Positions 57,488-64,000 of a stretch of 64,000 nucleotides of DNA are shown in pieces. Every line of letters starts with the position of its first letter. Position 1 is the first letter of the stretch. Source of the stretch: Tropicimonas sp. IMCC6043. GTDB lineage: Bacteria > Pseudomonadota > Alphaproteobacteria > Rhodobacterales > Rhodobacteraceae. The position numbers and the translations under genes are program-made. The notes under the pieces were generated by a model that saw nothing but the letters and a program-made list of their open reading frames with translations, was not told the DNA's origin and ran no database searches. The DNA lies in the NCBI RefSeq assembly GCF_004146235.1, contig NZ_SELO01000006.1, positions 124,001-188,000 of the forward strand. The letters run 5' to 3'.

Positions 57488-57844
57488 CTACCGCAGATCC
57501 ACGATCTCGACCCGCTCCTCCCCGAGCAGGCGCGCCCTCGGTCGGGCGACGATGACAAAACAAATGGCCATCAATATGGCGACCTGCAAGACCAGCGGCG
57601 CCGGAGCGACACCGTGGAAACTCTGCATCGCCCATTCCGCGGGCCGGATCACAAGGCGAAACAGGAAGCCCGGAACGCCCATGGCAATGGCATCGGGTTG
57701 CAGCCGTTCCTGCGACAGGCGGAAGGCCAACCAGCTCAGATGCGCGAGCGATGCCCAGAACAGCGCCAAGGCAAACACGCGCAGGCCGCAGCGTCCCGTC
57801 GCGGCCTGCCAGGTCTGTCTGCGGAGGCGGATGCAATCATACAT
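57488..57844 (-). CDS. Small membrane protein of unknown function
   Basis: A 118-residue product with a basic N-terminus and two or three hydrophobic segments (about residues 22-40 and 85-100, and a weaker one at about 56-64). It has no recognised family. It lies between rpmA and the acetyltransferase gene, with a stable hairpin just upstream. Codon use is that of its neighbours, and the ATG at 57844 is reasonable. Likely inner-membrane. Confidence 0.55.
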   Translation of the reverse strand: MYDCIRLRRQTWQAATGRCGLRVFALALFWASLAHLSWLAFRLSQERLQPDAIAMGVPGFLFRLVIRPAEWAMQSFHGVAPAPLVLQVAILMAICFVIVARPRARLLGEERVEIVDLR

Positions 57845-57878
57845 GGTCTGCCCTCTTGGCGCGTCTCCCGGAATCGCC

Positions 57879-57908
57879 GGGGGGACCGGCTCGCTCGCCG
57901 ATCCCCCC
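57879..57908 (-). other. Stable hairpin after rpmA
   Basis: Twelve pairs (57879-57890 with 57897-57908, including one G-U on the minus strand) enclose a six-base loop. No T-run follows. The position 30 bp after the rpmA stop suggests a processing or attenuation point that separates ribosomal-protein mRNA from the genes below. Confidence 0.6.
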
Positions 57909-57938
57909 GTGAAAATGCTTCAATGCCCGGGTATCGGC

Positions 57939-58208
57939 TTACTCGGCGGCCTCCTGCGTCGGAAGTACCGAGATGAACGTGCGGCCCTTGAGGCCCTTGT
58001 GGAAGGTCACGGCACCTTCGACCGTGGCGAAGATCGTGTGATCCTTGCCCTGGCCCACGCCCTCGCCCGGCCACCACTTGTTGCCGCGCTGACGGACGAT
58101 GATGTTGCCGGGGATCACCGCCTCGCCGCCGTATTTCTTCACACCGAGGCGACGACCAATGGAGTCGCGACCGTTGCGGGAGGAACCGCCTGCTTTCTTG
58201 TGTGCCAT
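57939..58208 (-). CDS. rpmA: 50S ribosomal protein L27
   Basis: L27 reaches the peptidyl-transferase centre. The 89-residue protein has the family start [42 protein letters not shown] and the conserved [17 protein letters not shown] segment. It lies 15 bp after rplU, the normal rplU-rpmA pair. The N-terminus begins directly with AHKK and shows no cleavable extension. Confidence 0.99.
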   Translation of the reverse strand: MAHKKAGGSSRNGRDSIGRRLGVKKYGGEAVIPGNIIVRQRGNKWWPGEGVGQGKDHTIFATVEGAVTFHKGLKGRTFISVLPTQEAAE

Positions 58209-58223
58209 ATCGCTTGTCTCCTG

Positions 58224-58592
58224 TTACTCGGCCGCGGCCTGAGCCGCGGCTGCGCCGACGGCGGGTTTCACGCCGCTTTCGGCCGCGCCGGATTCGAGGA
58301 TCTCGGTCACCCGGAGCAGCGTGAGCTGCTGGCGGTGGCCACGGGTGCGCTGCGAGCCGTGCTTGCGGCGGCGCTTGACGAAGGTGATCTTCTTGGCGTC
58401 CTTGATCTGGTCAATGACTTCGGCCTGCACGGCCGCGCCTTCGACCAGTGGTGCGCCGACCGTGGCGCCAACCATCAGAACGTCGTTGAATTGAACGGTT
58501 TCACCGGCGGAGGCCGCCAGTTTCTCGACGCGCAGAACATCGCCCTTCACGACGCGATATTGCTTGCCGCCGGTCTTGAGGACCGCAAACAT
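58224..58592 (-). CDS. rplU: 50S ribosomal protein L21
   Basis: L21 is a 23S rRNA-binding protein. The 122-residue product begins [20 protein letters not shown] and contains [20 protein letters not shown], both diagnostic. The C-terminal tail ([18 protein letters not shown]) is an alphaproteobacterial Ala-rich extension. It is the first gene of the rplU-rpmA operon, with a promoter candidate 140 bp upstream. Confidence 0.99.
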   Translation of the reverse strand: MFAVLKTGGKQYRVVKGDVLRVEKLAASAGETVQFNDVLMVGATVGAPLVEGAAVQAEVIDQIKDAKKITFVKRRRKHGSQRTRGHRQQLTLLRVTEILESGAAESGVKPAVGAAAAQAAAE

Positions 58593-58731
58593 GGGTCTTT
58601 CCTTTTCTCCGTCGCGTCGCTTCGGTCCCCTCTCGGGCGTTCGGCCGATCCTTCGGCACCTCGGACTGCGCGCCCTTCGTGCGGGCGTATTGCTTCTTTC
58701 CTACCGCGGCGGATCCGACGGCAGAGTGCTG

Positions 58732-58760
58732 CATATGCGCGAGAAGGCGCTCCACGTCAA
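58732..58760 (-). promoter_or_regulatory. Candidate promoter of rplU-rpmA
   Basis: On the minus strand TTGACG (58760-58755) and CATATG (58737-58732) are exactly 17 bp apart. They lie about 140 bp upstream of the rplU start in a gene-free stretch, consistent with a long ribosomal-protein leader. Confidence 0.6.
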
Positions 58761-58825
58761 GCGGTTGCGGTCCCGTTGGCCCCGGTTTTCCCGGCCCTGC
58801 CCGCAGGAAACGACGATTTCCCGGC

Positions 58826-59668
58826 TCAAAGCTCCTCGCCGCCGATGAATTGCGCTGCCGCGCGGCCCAGTTCGGTCGAGATCGTCTGGAACAGCGCATC
58901 GAAAGCGGCGAGAAGCCGGGAGTTCAACTGCTGCCCCGCGTCGCTGCGGGAGAAATCGACATAGGCCGAGAGTTCGGACTCGGTAAGCGGCTGGTAGGCG
59001 AGCGCAAGATAGGACATGAGCCATTCGCCGGTCTCGCGCCGAATCGACGGTTCCTGACGCCAGATATCCCGGAGCATGTCCTCCTCGCCGCGAAACCGAT
59101 CAGGACTACCGGCACCGTTCAGCCCGATATAGAAGGCATAGGTCGCGTTGAGGGCTGCCGTAACATTGGAGTCGAGAAGGTCGTTCACCTCGACGAACTC
59201 TTCCAGCAGAGCAAGCCGCCGCCCGTCCTCGGCTTCGAGCTCCGCGAGATGGGCCCGGCCAGCCGCTTCGACCGAGGGGTCCAGCATCGCCCGGCGTGCC
59301 GCGACCTCCAGCGACACGATGCGGCGCCCGAGGTCGCTTTCGAAGAAGTCGAGCATCGGATCGATCTGCCACGGCTCCATGCCGGCGGCCATTTCATCGA
59401 GTACGATCCGCGACATGCGCTCGGTCCGGTAGAGTCCGGCGACGATTTCGGGCCAACGGCTTCGGCCACGGCCGGGAAACATCTCCTCGCCGAGGGTCGC
59501 CCCGTGCGCCAGCCCCTCGAGCCGGATGACCTCCATCAGTTCGTCCAAGGCGAGCGCCCGGGCCAGCGGCTCGATGCGCGCCCGCATCGGGTCCGAAACG
59601 GGCTCAGCAGAAGCCGCCGCGGCAAACAGCATCAGCGCGCAGAAAGCCGATAGCGATCTTTTCAGCAT
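58826..59668 (-). CDS. DUF2059 exported protein
   Basis: A 280-residue protein with a signal peptide (residues 1-21, ending AAASA). The mature chain is helical and contains two DUF2059-like repeats; the second includes LTESELSAYVDFSRSDAGQQLN, which is the most conserved part of the family. It is likely periplasmic. Function unknown. It precedes rplU by 233 bp on the same strand and follows the divergent tRNA-Ser promoter. Confidence 0.85.
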   Translation of the reverse strand: MLKRSLSAFCALMLFAAAASAEPVSDPMRARIEPLARALALDELMEVIRLEGLAHGATLGEEMFPGRGRSRWPEIVAGLYRTERMSRIVLDEMAAGMEPWQIDPMLDFFESDLGRRIVSLEVAARRAMLDPSVEAAGRAHLAELEAEDGRRLALLEEFVEVNDLLDSNVTAALNATYAFYIGLNGAGSPDRFRGEEDMLRDIWRQEPSIRRETGEWLMSYLALAYQPLTESELSAYVDFSRSDAGQQLNSRLLAAFDALFQTISTELGRAAAQFIGGEEL

Positions 59669-59790
59669 CGATTACTCCAACCGGCCGGCCGCGACAGATC
59701 CCGCGACCGGCGAATCCCGATCCGCCCGGACGATAGCAAGGAAAGCCTCAAGAATGTCCGAAGATTTCCGCCGCGGGCCTGAGAAACCCC

Positions 59791-59819
59791 TTGCACGCTC
59801 CGGCCAAGATCACTACACC
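59791..59819 (+). promoter_or_regulatory. Candidate promoter of tRNA-Ser(CGA)
   Basis: TTGCAC (59791-59796) and TACACC (59814-59819) are separated by 17 bp and lie 25 bp before the tRNA. The spacing and position fit a sigma-70 type tRNA promoter. Confidence 0.6.
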
Positions 59820-59844
59820 GCGCCCACCCCGACCACGGGAGCGC

Positions 59845-59934
59845 GGAGAGGTGCCGGAGTGGTCGAACGGGGCGGTCTCGAAAACCGTTGAGGGCGCAAG
59901 TCCTCCCAGGGTTCGAATCCCTGTCTCTCCGCCA
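59845..59934 (+). tRNA. tRNA-Ser (anticodon CGA)
   Basis: A 90-base class II tRNA with a long variable arm. The acceptor GGAGAGG pairs with TCTCTCC, the discriminator is G, and the CCA is encoded. The anticodon stem is GCGGT/ACCGT and the loop CTCGAAA, giving anticodon CGA. The T-arm is CAGGG-TTCGAAT-CCCTG. Long variable arm and G73 are serine identity features. Confidence 0.96.
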
Positions 59935-60042
59935 GACACTCTCATAAAATTGTGGTTTTGAAAAGAAATTCGGGAAGTGAGAATTCCCGCCAACCATCAA
60001 AGCCAACACGCCGGAAATGCACCCAAGGCGACTCGGTCGAAA

Positions 60043-60396
60043 TCATCTGCGAGTCGTCTGGCCCTTTCCAGCTCTTCGTTGATAGTGGTGCTCAGGGCGT
60101 GGTTGGCGCCCGCGTTGTTCGTCAGGTAAATTGCGCCGAATGATTGCGTTTCGCGCATCCTCGGACAACCCGTCGAGCCTGCCCCGATAAATGTAATCCA
60201 GTGTCAGACCGTAGCTGTCACAGAGACGCTCCGCCGCTTCGATCGGGATGCGGCGAAACCCGCGTTCCCATGATCCGTATTGCGAGCGCTGAAACCCCTG
60301 TTTCTCTGCCCAAGCCTTTTGGTCTAGGTCGGAGAATCCTTGGCGCACCTTCACTAGACGAAGGCCAATTACGCAATGAATGTTTTCCTCAGGCAT
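60043..60396 (-). CDS. XRE family transcriptional regulator (mobile-element type)
   Basis: A 117-residue protein with an N-terminal helix-turn-helix: IGLRLVKVRQGFSDLDQKAW, AEKQGFQRSQYGSWERGFRRIPIEAAERLCDSYG. It then continues with LTLDYIYRGRLDGLSEDARNAII, typical of phage-like Cro/CI relatives. The tail is basic. The start at 60396 has an AGGAAG ribosome site. It sits about 110 bp downstream of tRNA-Ser, in a stretch with lower GC than the core genome. It is probably a remnant regulator of an integrated element. Confidence 0.75.
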   Translation of the reverse strand: MPEENIHCVIGLRLVKVRQGFSDLDQKAWAEKQGFQRSQYGSWERGFRRIPIEAAERLCDSYGLTLDYIYRGRLDGLSEDARNAIIRRNLPDEQRGRQPRPEHHYQRRAGKGQTTRR

Positions 60397-60455
60397 AGGT
60401 GCTTCCTGCGCCCATAAGGCGCGACATGCAACATGTTCTGCGAAATCGAGAATTC

Positions 60456-60698
60456 TCACCTGTCCGGCGCAGCGCCCTTCGCGTTCTTCAACTTCTGCCC
60501 GCAGGAGATCGAGCAACACCGCTGTTCCTTGTTCACCGCCCGAAAGGTCGAGCCGCACCACTGGCAGGTCCGCGTGCCGGCGTAGCAGTGAGGGCCATGG
60601 CAGGCTCGCGAACAATAGCGGGCATCGCGGCGCCGGCTCGGGTCGATCAGGGTTCCCGCTTCGATCGCCCATTCCCTTTGCCCTTCATCCCATGTCGG
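60456..60698 (-). pseudogene. Cys-rich small protein reading frame without a start codon
   Basis: This 80-codon open frame lies just upstream of the XRE gene. It reads ARYCSRACHGPHC, then RTCQWCGSTF, then QRCCSISCGQKL, a zinc-finger-like pattern of eight to nine cysteines. Codon use and the regular Cys spacing argue for coding. It has no ATG, GTG or TTG start. A TGA sits in frame at 60699-60701, and a GTG at 60702 begins VTDMG but hits a stop after five codons unless a one-base change is assumed. It looks like a broken phage-type gene. Confidence 0.45.
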
Positions 60699-60701
60699 TC
60701 A

Positions 60702-61059
60702 CTCCACCCGCACGCGGTGAAACGCCTCGAGCAACAGTTCGCGGGCCATGAGATCCGCCGTTTCCCACCGCCAGCCAATCAGGCAAAGGTCATGCCGGAT
60801 AGGCTCCGCAGTTTCGCTGCTTTCGATCGGTTCCTCTCAAGAACCAGTCGCCAGAGCGTACAATCCGCTTCAACGACATCACGAATTTGATCCAATTTCC
60901 GAAGACGCGTTCGAGTTGGACTGCCAGCACTTTCGCGATGAACGGAAGATTGGCGCAGCAATCGCCGCGTTCATTGCGCAAGCGCAAACTTCCGCTGGGC
61001 GAGGACGGCTATTCCCTTTTGCCAAGCGCCCATATCGGGCATGTCCGGCGGAAGGAACG
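60702..61059. other. Stretch between the Cys-rich frame and nosR
   Basis: This region of 358 bp lies directly upstream of nosR and has a lower GC content than the flanking core genome. Overlapping short frames on the minus strand (for example one ending ELLLEAFHRVRVE and another ending LRSLSGMTFA) look like degraded coding sequence, but none is complete. The nosR promoter must lie here. No full FNR or NnrR box (TTGAT-N4-ATCAA) is found; only a half-site TTGAT occurs at 60887. Confidence 0.4.
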
Positions 61060-63258
61060 ATGATCCGAGCCTGTTTGAACACCATCGAGTACCTGTTGCT
61101 CCTGTTGTGGCTCGTGGCTCCGGCCCATGCCGAGCCTCTGATCGGCAAATTCCTCGACGCCGTCTCACCCTCCGAGATTGTCTCTGGCGCGACAGCTTTT
61201 GGGGAGGTGACCGAGAACGGGTTGGTGCCGGTGCTGGCGGCTGATGACGTCGTGGGCTGGGCGTTCCTGACATCCGACTTCGTGCCAACCACAGGCTATT
61301 CCGGCAAGCCAATCCACATCGTGGCGGGCATCTCGCCCGACGCGGTTCTGACCGGAGCCAAACTCGTCAAACACTCCGAGCCCATCGTGCTGGTCGGTAT
61401 ACCCGAGAGCGAAATCCTCAAGGTGATCCAGCACTACACCGGCTTCGATCTGCACGATGTGTCCGGGCCGCGCGAGGCAGGGGATCTGGAAATCGTTTCA
61501 GGAGCGACGGTTACCATCATGGTGATCGACGATTCCATCCTGCGTGCCGGGGTCAAGGTGGCGCGGAGCCTGAGTCTGGCTGGTTTTGCCGATGTTGAGG
61601 CGGTCGGGCCACGACGCGAAGTCGACTGGGAGGCGGGTTCTGTGACCGACTGGAAGACGCTTGCCGGAAACGGCGCGCTCCGGCACCTCTCGCTCGACGT
61701 CGCCACCATCAACGCCGACTTCGCCGCCCTCGGCGACACGCGCAGCGAGAAGCACGCCGAGCCTGGTCCGGACTCGGACCCTGTCGTTGACGTCTGGACC
61801 GCCCTGGTCAGCCAGCCCGCAATCGGCCGCTCGCTCCTCGGCGATGCCGCCTATGCCAATCTGGAGAAGCGCCTCGAACCGGGCGACGAGGCCATTGCCG
61901 TCTTCGGCGGCGGCCGCTGGTCCTTCAAGGGTTCGGGCTACGTGCGCGGCGGCATCTTTGACCGTTTCCACCTGATCCAGGGCGAAACTTCCTTCCGTTT
62001 CCGCGACCGCAACCACACCCGCATCGTCCGAATCGCCGCCGCGGATGCGCCGACCTTTCCGGAAATGGACCTTTTCATCGTTCCGGCCGCGGCCGGCTTC
62101 GATCCGGCCGAGCCCTTCCGCCTTCAGTTTCTTGTCAGCCGTGCCGTCGGGCCGATCGAGAAGATCTTCCTGACCTATGACCTCGGTTACGAACTGCCTG
62201 ACACCTACACCCGCAACATCGCGCCACCGCCCGTGGCGGAGCCCACTGCCGCCGCGACGGATTCTCAGGCCCGCGACGCCCTCTGGCAACGAATCTGGCA
62301 GACCAAGCGCACCGAAGTCGTCGTCCTCGCCGCCGCCCTCGGTCTGCTCACCGGCATCTTCTTCTTCCAGTCGTTCGCGACGAGGAATGCTCGCATCTTC
62401 GACATCCTGCGCACCGGCTACCTCGTCTTCACGCTGATCTTCGTCGGTTGGATCGCCAACGCGCAACTTTCGGTGGTGAACGTTCTGGCGGTGGCCAATG
62501 CGCTGTTCAGCGACTTCCGGTGGGAAACCTTCCTGATGGACCCGTTGATCTTCATCCTCTGGTTTGCGGTCGCCGCTGCCCTGCTCTTCTGGGCCCGAGG
62601 CGCGTACTGCGGCTGGCTCTGCCCGTTCGGCGCACTGCAGGAACTGACGAACAAGATCGCGCGGTATTTCAAGGTGCCGCAGGTGACACTGCCCTGGGGC
62701 CTGCACGAGCGGCTCTGGGCGGTAAAGTACATGCTCTTTCTCGGCCTGTTCGGCGTATCGCTGTACTCGTTCGAGCTCGCCGAGCGCCTGGCGGAGATCG
62801 AGCCCTTCAAGACTGCGATCATCCTGAAGTTCGCGCGCCCCTTGCCCTACGTGCTGTTGGCGCTTGCCTGCCTGCTGCCCGGTCTCTTCATCGAGCGTTT
62901 CTACTGCCGGTACGTCTGCCCGCTCGGCGGTGGCCTCGCGATACCTGCGCGGCTCCACATGTTCCAGTGGCTAAAGCGGTACAAGGAATGCGGCAACCCG
63001 TGTCAGCTCTGCGCCACCGACTGTCCGGTCGGTGCCATCCATCCGACTGGCGAGATCAATCCCAACGAGTGCATCTCCTGCCTGAATTGCCAGGTGCTCT
63101 ATCAGGACCATGCCCGCTGTCCCGTCGTCATCAAGACCGACAGGCGGCGGGCCCAAGCCGCGGCGTCAGTTGCCTCGCTCGCCACTCATTCCGAACGCCC
63201 AAATCTGGGCCACCCCAACCAGATCGCACGAGAGAAACAACGGAGGGAAATCCAATGA
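61060..63258 (+). CDS. nosR: NosR, regulatory/electron-transfer protein for nitrous oxide reductase
   Basis: NosR is a polytopic membrane flavoprotein that passes electrons to NosZ and is needed for nos expression. The 732-residue protein has a signal peptide (ending APAHA) and a periplasmic FMN-binding domain with the flavin-attachment motif [13 protein letters not shown] (about residues 143-155). Several membrane helices follow, with the polyferredoxin-type [13 protein letters not shown] and [15 protein letters not shown]. The C-terminal iron-sulfur motifs are [15 protein letters not shown] and [12 protein letters not shown]. The ATG at 61060 has a GAAGGAA ribosome site. The stop overlaps nosZ (ATGA). 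Confidence 0.97.
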   Translation: MIRACLNTIEYLLLLLWLVAPAHAEPLIGKFLDAVSPSEIVSGATAFGEVTENGLVPVLAADDVVGWAFLTSDFVPTTGYSGKPIHIVAGISPDAVLTGAKLVKHSEPIVLVGIPESEILKVIQHYTGFDLHDVSGPREAGDLEIVSGATVTIMVIDDSILRAGVKVARSLSLAGFADVEAVGPRREVDWEAGSVTDWKTLAGNGALRHLSLDVATINADFAALGDTRSEKHAEPGPDSDPVVDVWTALVSQPAIGRSLLGDAAYANLEKRLEPGDEAIAVFGGGRWSFKGSGYVRGGIFDRFHLIQGETSFRFRDRNHTRIVRIAAADAPTFPEMDLFIVPAAAGFDPAEPFRLQFLVSRAVGPIEKIFLTYDLGYELPDTYTRNIAPPPVAEPTAAATDSQARDALWQRIWQTKRTEVVVLAAALGLLTGIFFFQSFATRNARIFDILRTGYLVFTLIFVGWIANAQLSVVNVLAVANALFSDFRWETFLMDPLIFILWFAVAAALLFWARGAYCGWLCPFGALQELTNKIARYFKVPQVTLPWGLHERLWAVKYMLFLGLFGVSLYSFELAERLAEIEPFKTAIILKFARPLPYVLLALACLLPGLFIERFYCRYVCPLGGGLAIPARLHMFQWLKRYKECGNPCQLCATDCPVGAIHPTGEINPNECISCLNCQVLYQDHARCPVVIKTDRRRAQAAASVASLATHSERPNLGHPNQIAREKQRREIQ

Positions 63259-64000
63259 CAGACAATACCAACGACATGACTCGCAGAGGCCTTTTCAAAG
63301 GCACTGCAGGTGCCGCAGCCATGGCAGCCGTGGCAGGCACGAGCGGTGGGCTCGGACTGGTGGGGGCGCCGCGCAAGGCAGCCGCAGCCACGGCAATCGA
63401 AGTCGCCCCGGGTCAGCTCGACGACTATTACGGCTTCTGGTCTTCGGGGCAGACGGGCGAGATCCGGATCATGGGCGTGCCGTCGATGCGGGAGTTCATG
63501 CGCATTCCGGTTTTCAACCGCTGTTCTGCAACCGGTTGGGGCTCCACCAACGAAAGCTTGAAGGTTCTCACCGAAGGGCTGCTGCCAGAAACCAAGGAGT
63601 TTCTCGCAAAACGCGGCCGCGTGACCTACGACAATGGCGACCTGCACCACCCGCACATGTCCTTTACCGAAGGAACCTATGACGGGCGCTACTTGTTTGC
63701 CAACGACAAGGCCAATACCCGTGTCGCGCGGATCCGCTGCGACATCATGAAGACCGACAAGATCATCGAGATTCCCAACACGTCGGACATCCATGGCCTG
63801 CGCCCGCAGAAATACCCGCGCACCGGTTACGTCTTCGCCAACGGCGAGCACCGGATCCCGCTGCCCAACGACGGCTCGGTGCTGGACGATCCGACCCAGT
63901 ATCACTCGATCTTCACCGCCATCGACGGTGACACGATGGAAATCGCCTGGCAGGTGATCGTCGACGGCAACCTCGACAACTGCGACGCCGACTACGAGGG
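63255..64000 (+). CDS. nosZ: Nitrous-oxide reductase NosZ (N-terminal part)
   Basis: NosZ reduces N2O to N2 in the periplasm with CuA and CuZ centres. The visible 248 residues carry a Tat signal (TRRGLFKG twin-arginine motif, residues about 9-16) and start the seven-blade propeller. [12 protein letters not shown] contains the His pair that ligates CuZ. The segments [31 protein letters not shown] and [17 protein letters not shown] match clade I (Tat-type) NosZ. It overlaps nosR by 4 bp. The CuA domain and the rest lie beyond the window edge. Confidence 0.97.
   Translation, partial: MTDNTNDMTRRGLFKGTAGAAAMAAVAGTSGGLGLVGAPRKAAAATAIEVAPGQLDDYYGFWSSGQTGEIRIMGVPSMREFMRIPVFNRCSATGWGSTNESLKVLTEGLLPETKEFLAKRGRVTYDNGDLHHPHMSFTEGTYDGRYLFANDKANTRVARIRCDIMKTDKIIEIPNTSDIHGLRPQKYPRTGYVFANGEHRIPLPNDGSVLDDPTQYHSIFTAIDGDTMEIAWQVIVDGNLDNCDADYE

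Noticed and set aside
60887-60900. FNR/NnrR-like box upstream of nosR
   Set aside because: Only TTGAT is present; the second half (ATCAA) is replaced by TTTCC, so the palindrome is missing.

Overview
This 64 kb window is a high-GC chromosomal segment from an alphaproteobacterium, most likely of the order Rhodobacterales. The markers are a ChpT-type phosphotransferase, the OlsBA ornithine-lipid pair, a DksA lacking most zinc cysteines, homospermidine synthase, DUF1638, DUF3422 and DUF3553 proteins, and a ChvE-GguAB sugar transporter. Genus and species cannot be fixed from the sequence. Most of the window is ordinary core genome, with dense genes, many ATGA overlaps and short intergenic gaps.

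Layout. 0.0-2.7 kb: secF (cut by the window edge), secD and yajC of the Sec translocon. 2.9-10.3 kb: DUF1638 protein, a secreted LprI/MliC-like protein, an isolated tadE/tadG pair, sufE, a lipoprotein, rnd, and purMN. 10.4 kb: a tRNA with CAT anticodon and its promoter. 10.7-13.6 kb: araB and a divergent araC. 13.8-17.4 kb: homospermidine synthase, bamB and a TPR translocon-associated protein. 17.6-23.6 kb: an RND efflux pair and a beta-barrel protein. 23.6-30.1 kb: DUF3422, a squalene/phytoene synthase-like protein, a methyltransferase, cimA, a low-GC DUF6680-like gene and cysS. 30.5-38.7 kb: a dihaem cytochrome with an outer-membrane barrel, then the arabinose operon chvE-gguA-gguB-araD-araA. 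39.3-43.7 kb: aroB-aroK, a small membrane protein, an exported protein and a xerD-type recombinase. 43.7-52.7 kb: monooxygenase, dksA, MoxR ATPase, fur/mur, an EamA transporter, eno, small enzymes, olsBA and DUF3553. 52.7-59.7 kb: chpT, then (minus strand) rplU-rpmA-two small genes-obgE-proB-proA, and DUF2059. 59.8-64.0 kb: tRNA-Ser(CGA), a degraded lower-GC stretch with an XRE regulator and a Cys-rich reading frame, then nosR and the start of nosZ (denitrification).

How the genes work together. L-arabinose would be bound by ChvE, imported by GguAB, isomerised by AraA, phosphorylated by AraB and epimerised by AraD. The regulator is a full-length AraC strikingly like the enteric protein. The pathway is split into two loci about 20 kb apart, and candidate AraC half-sites built on ATGGAC occur at both loci and upstream of the outer-membrane barrel/cytochrome pair.

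The most unusual structure is a family of three intergenic repeats of about 170 bp (10.5, 13.6 and 30.3 kb). All three lie in the same orientation immediately 3' of three unrelated genes. Their paired segments keep pairing through wobble changes, which suggests a structured 3'-UTR RNA element.
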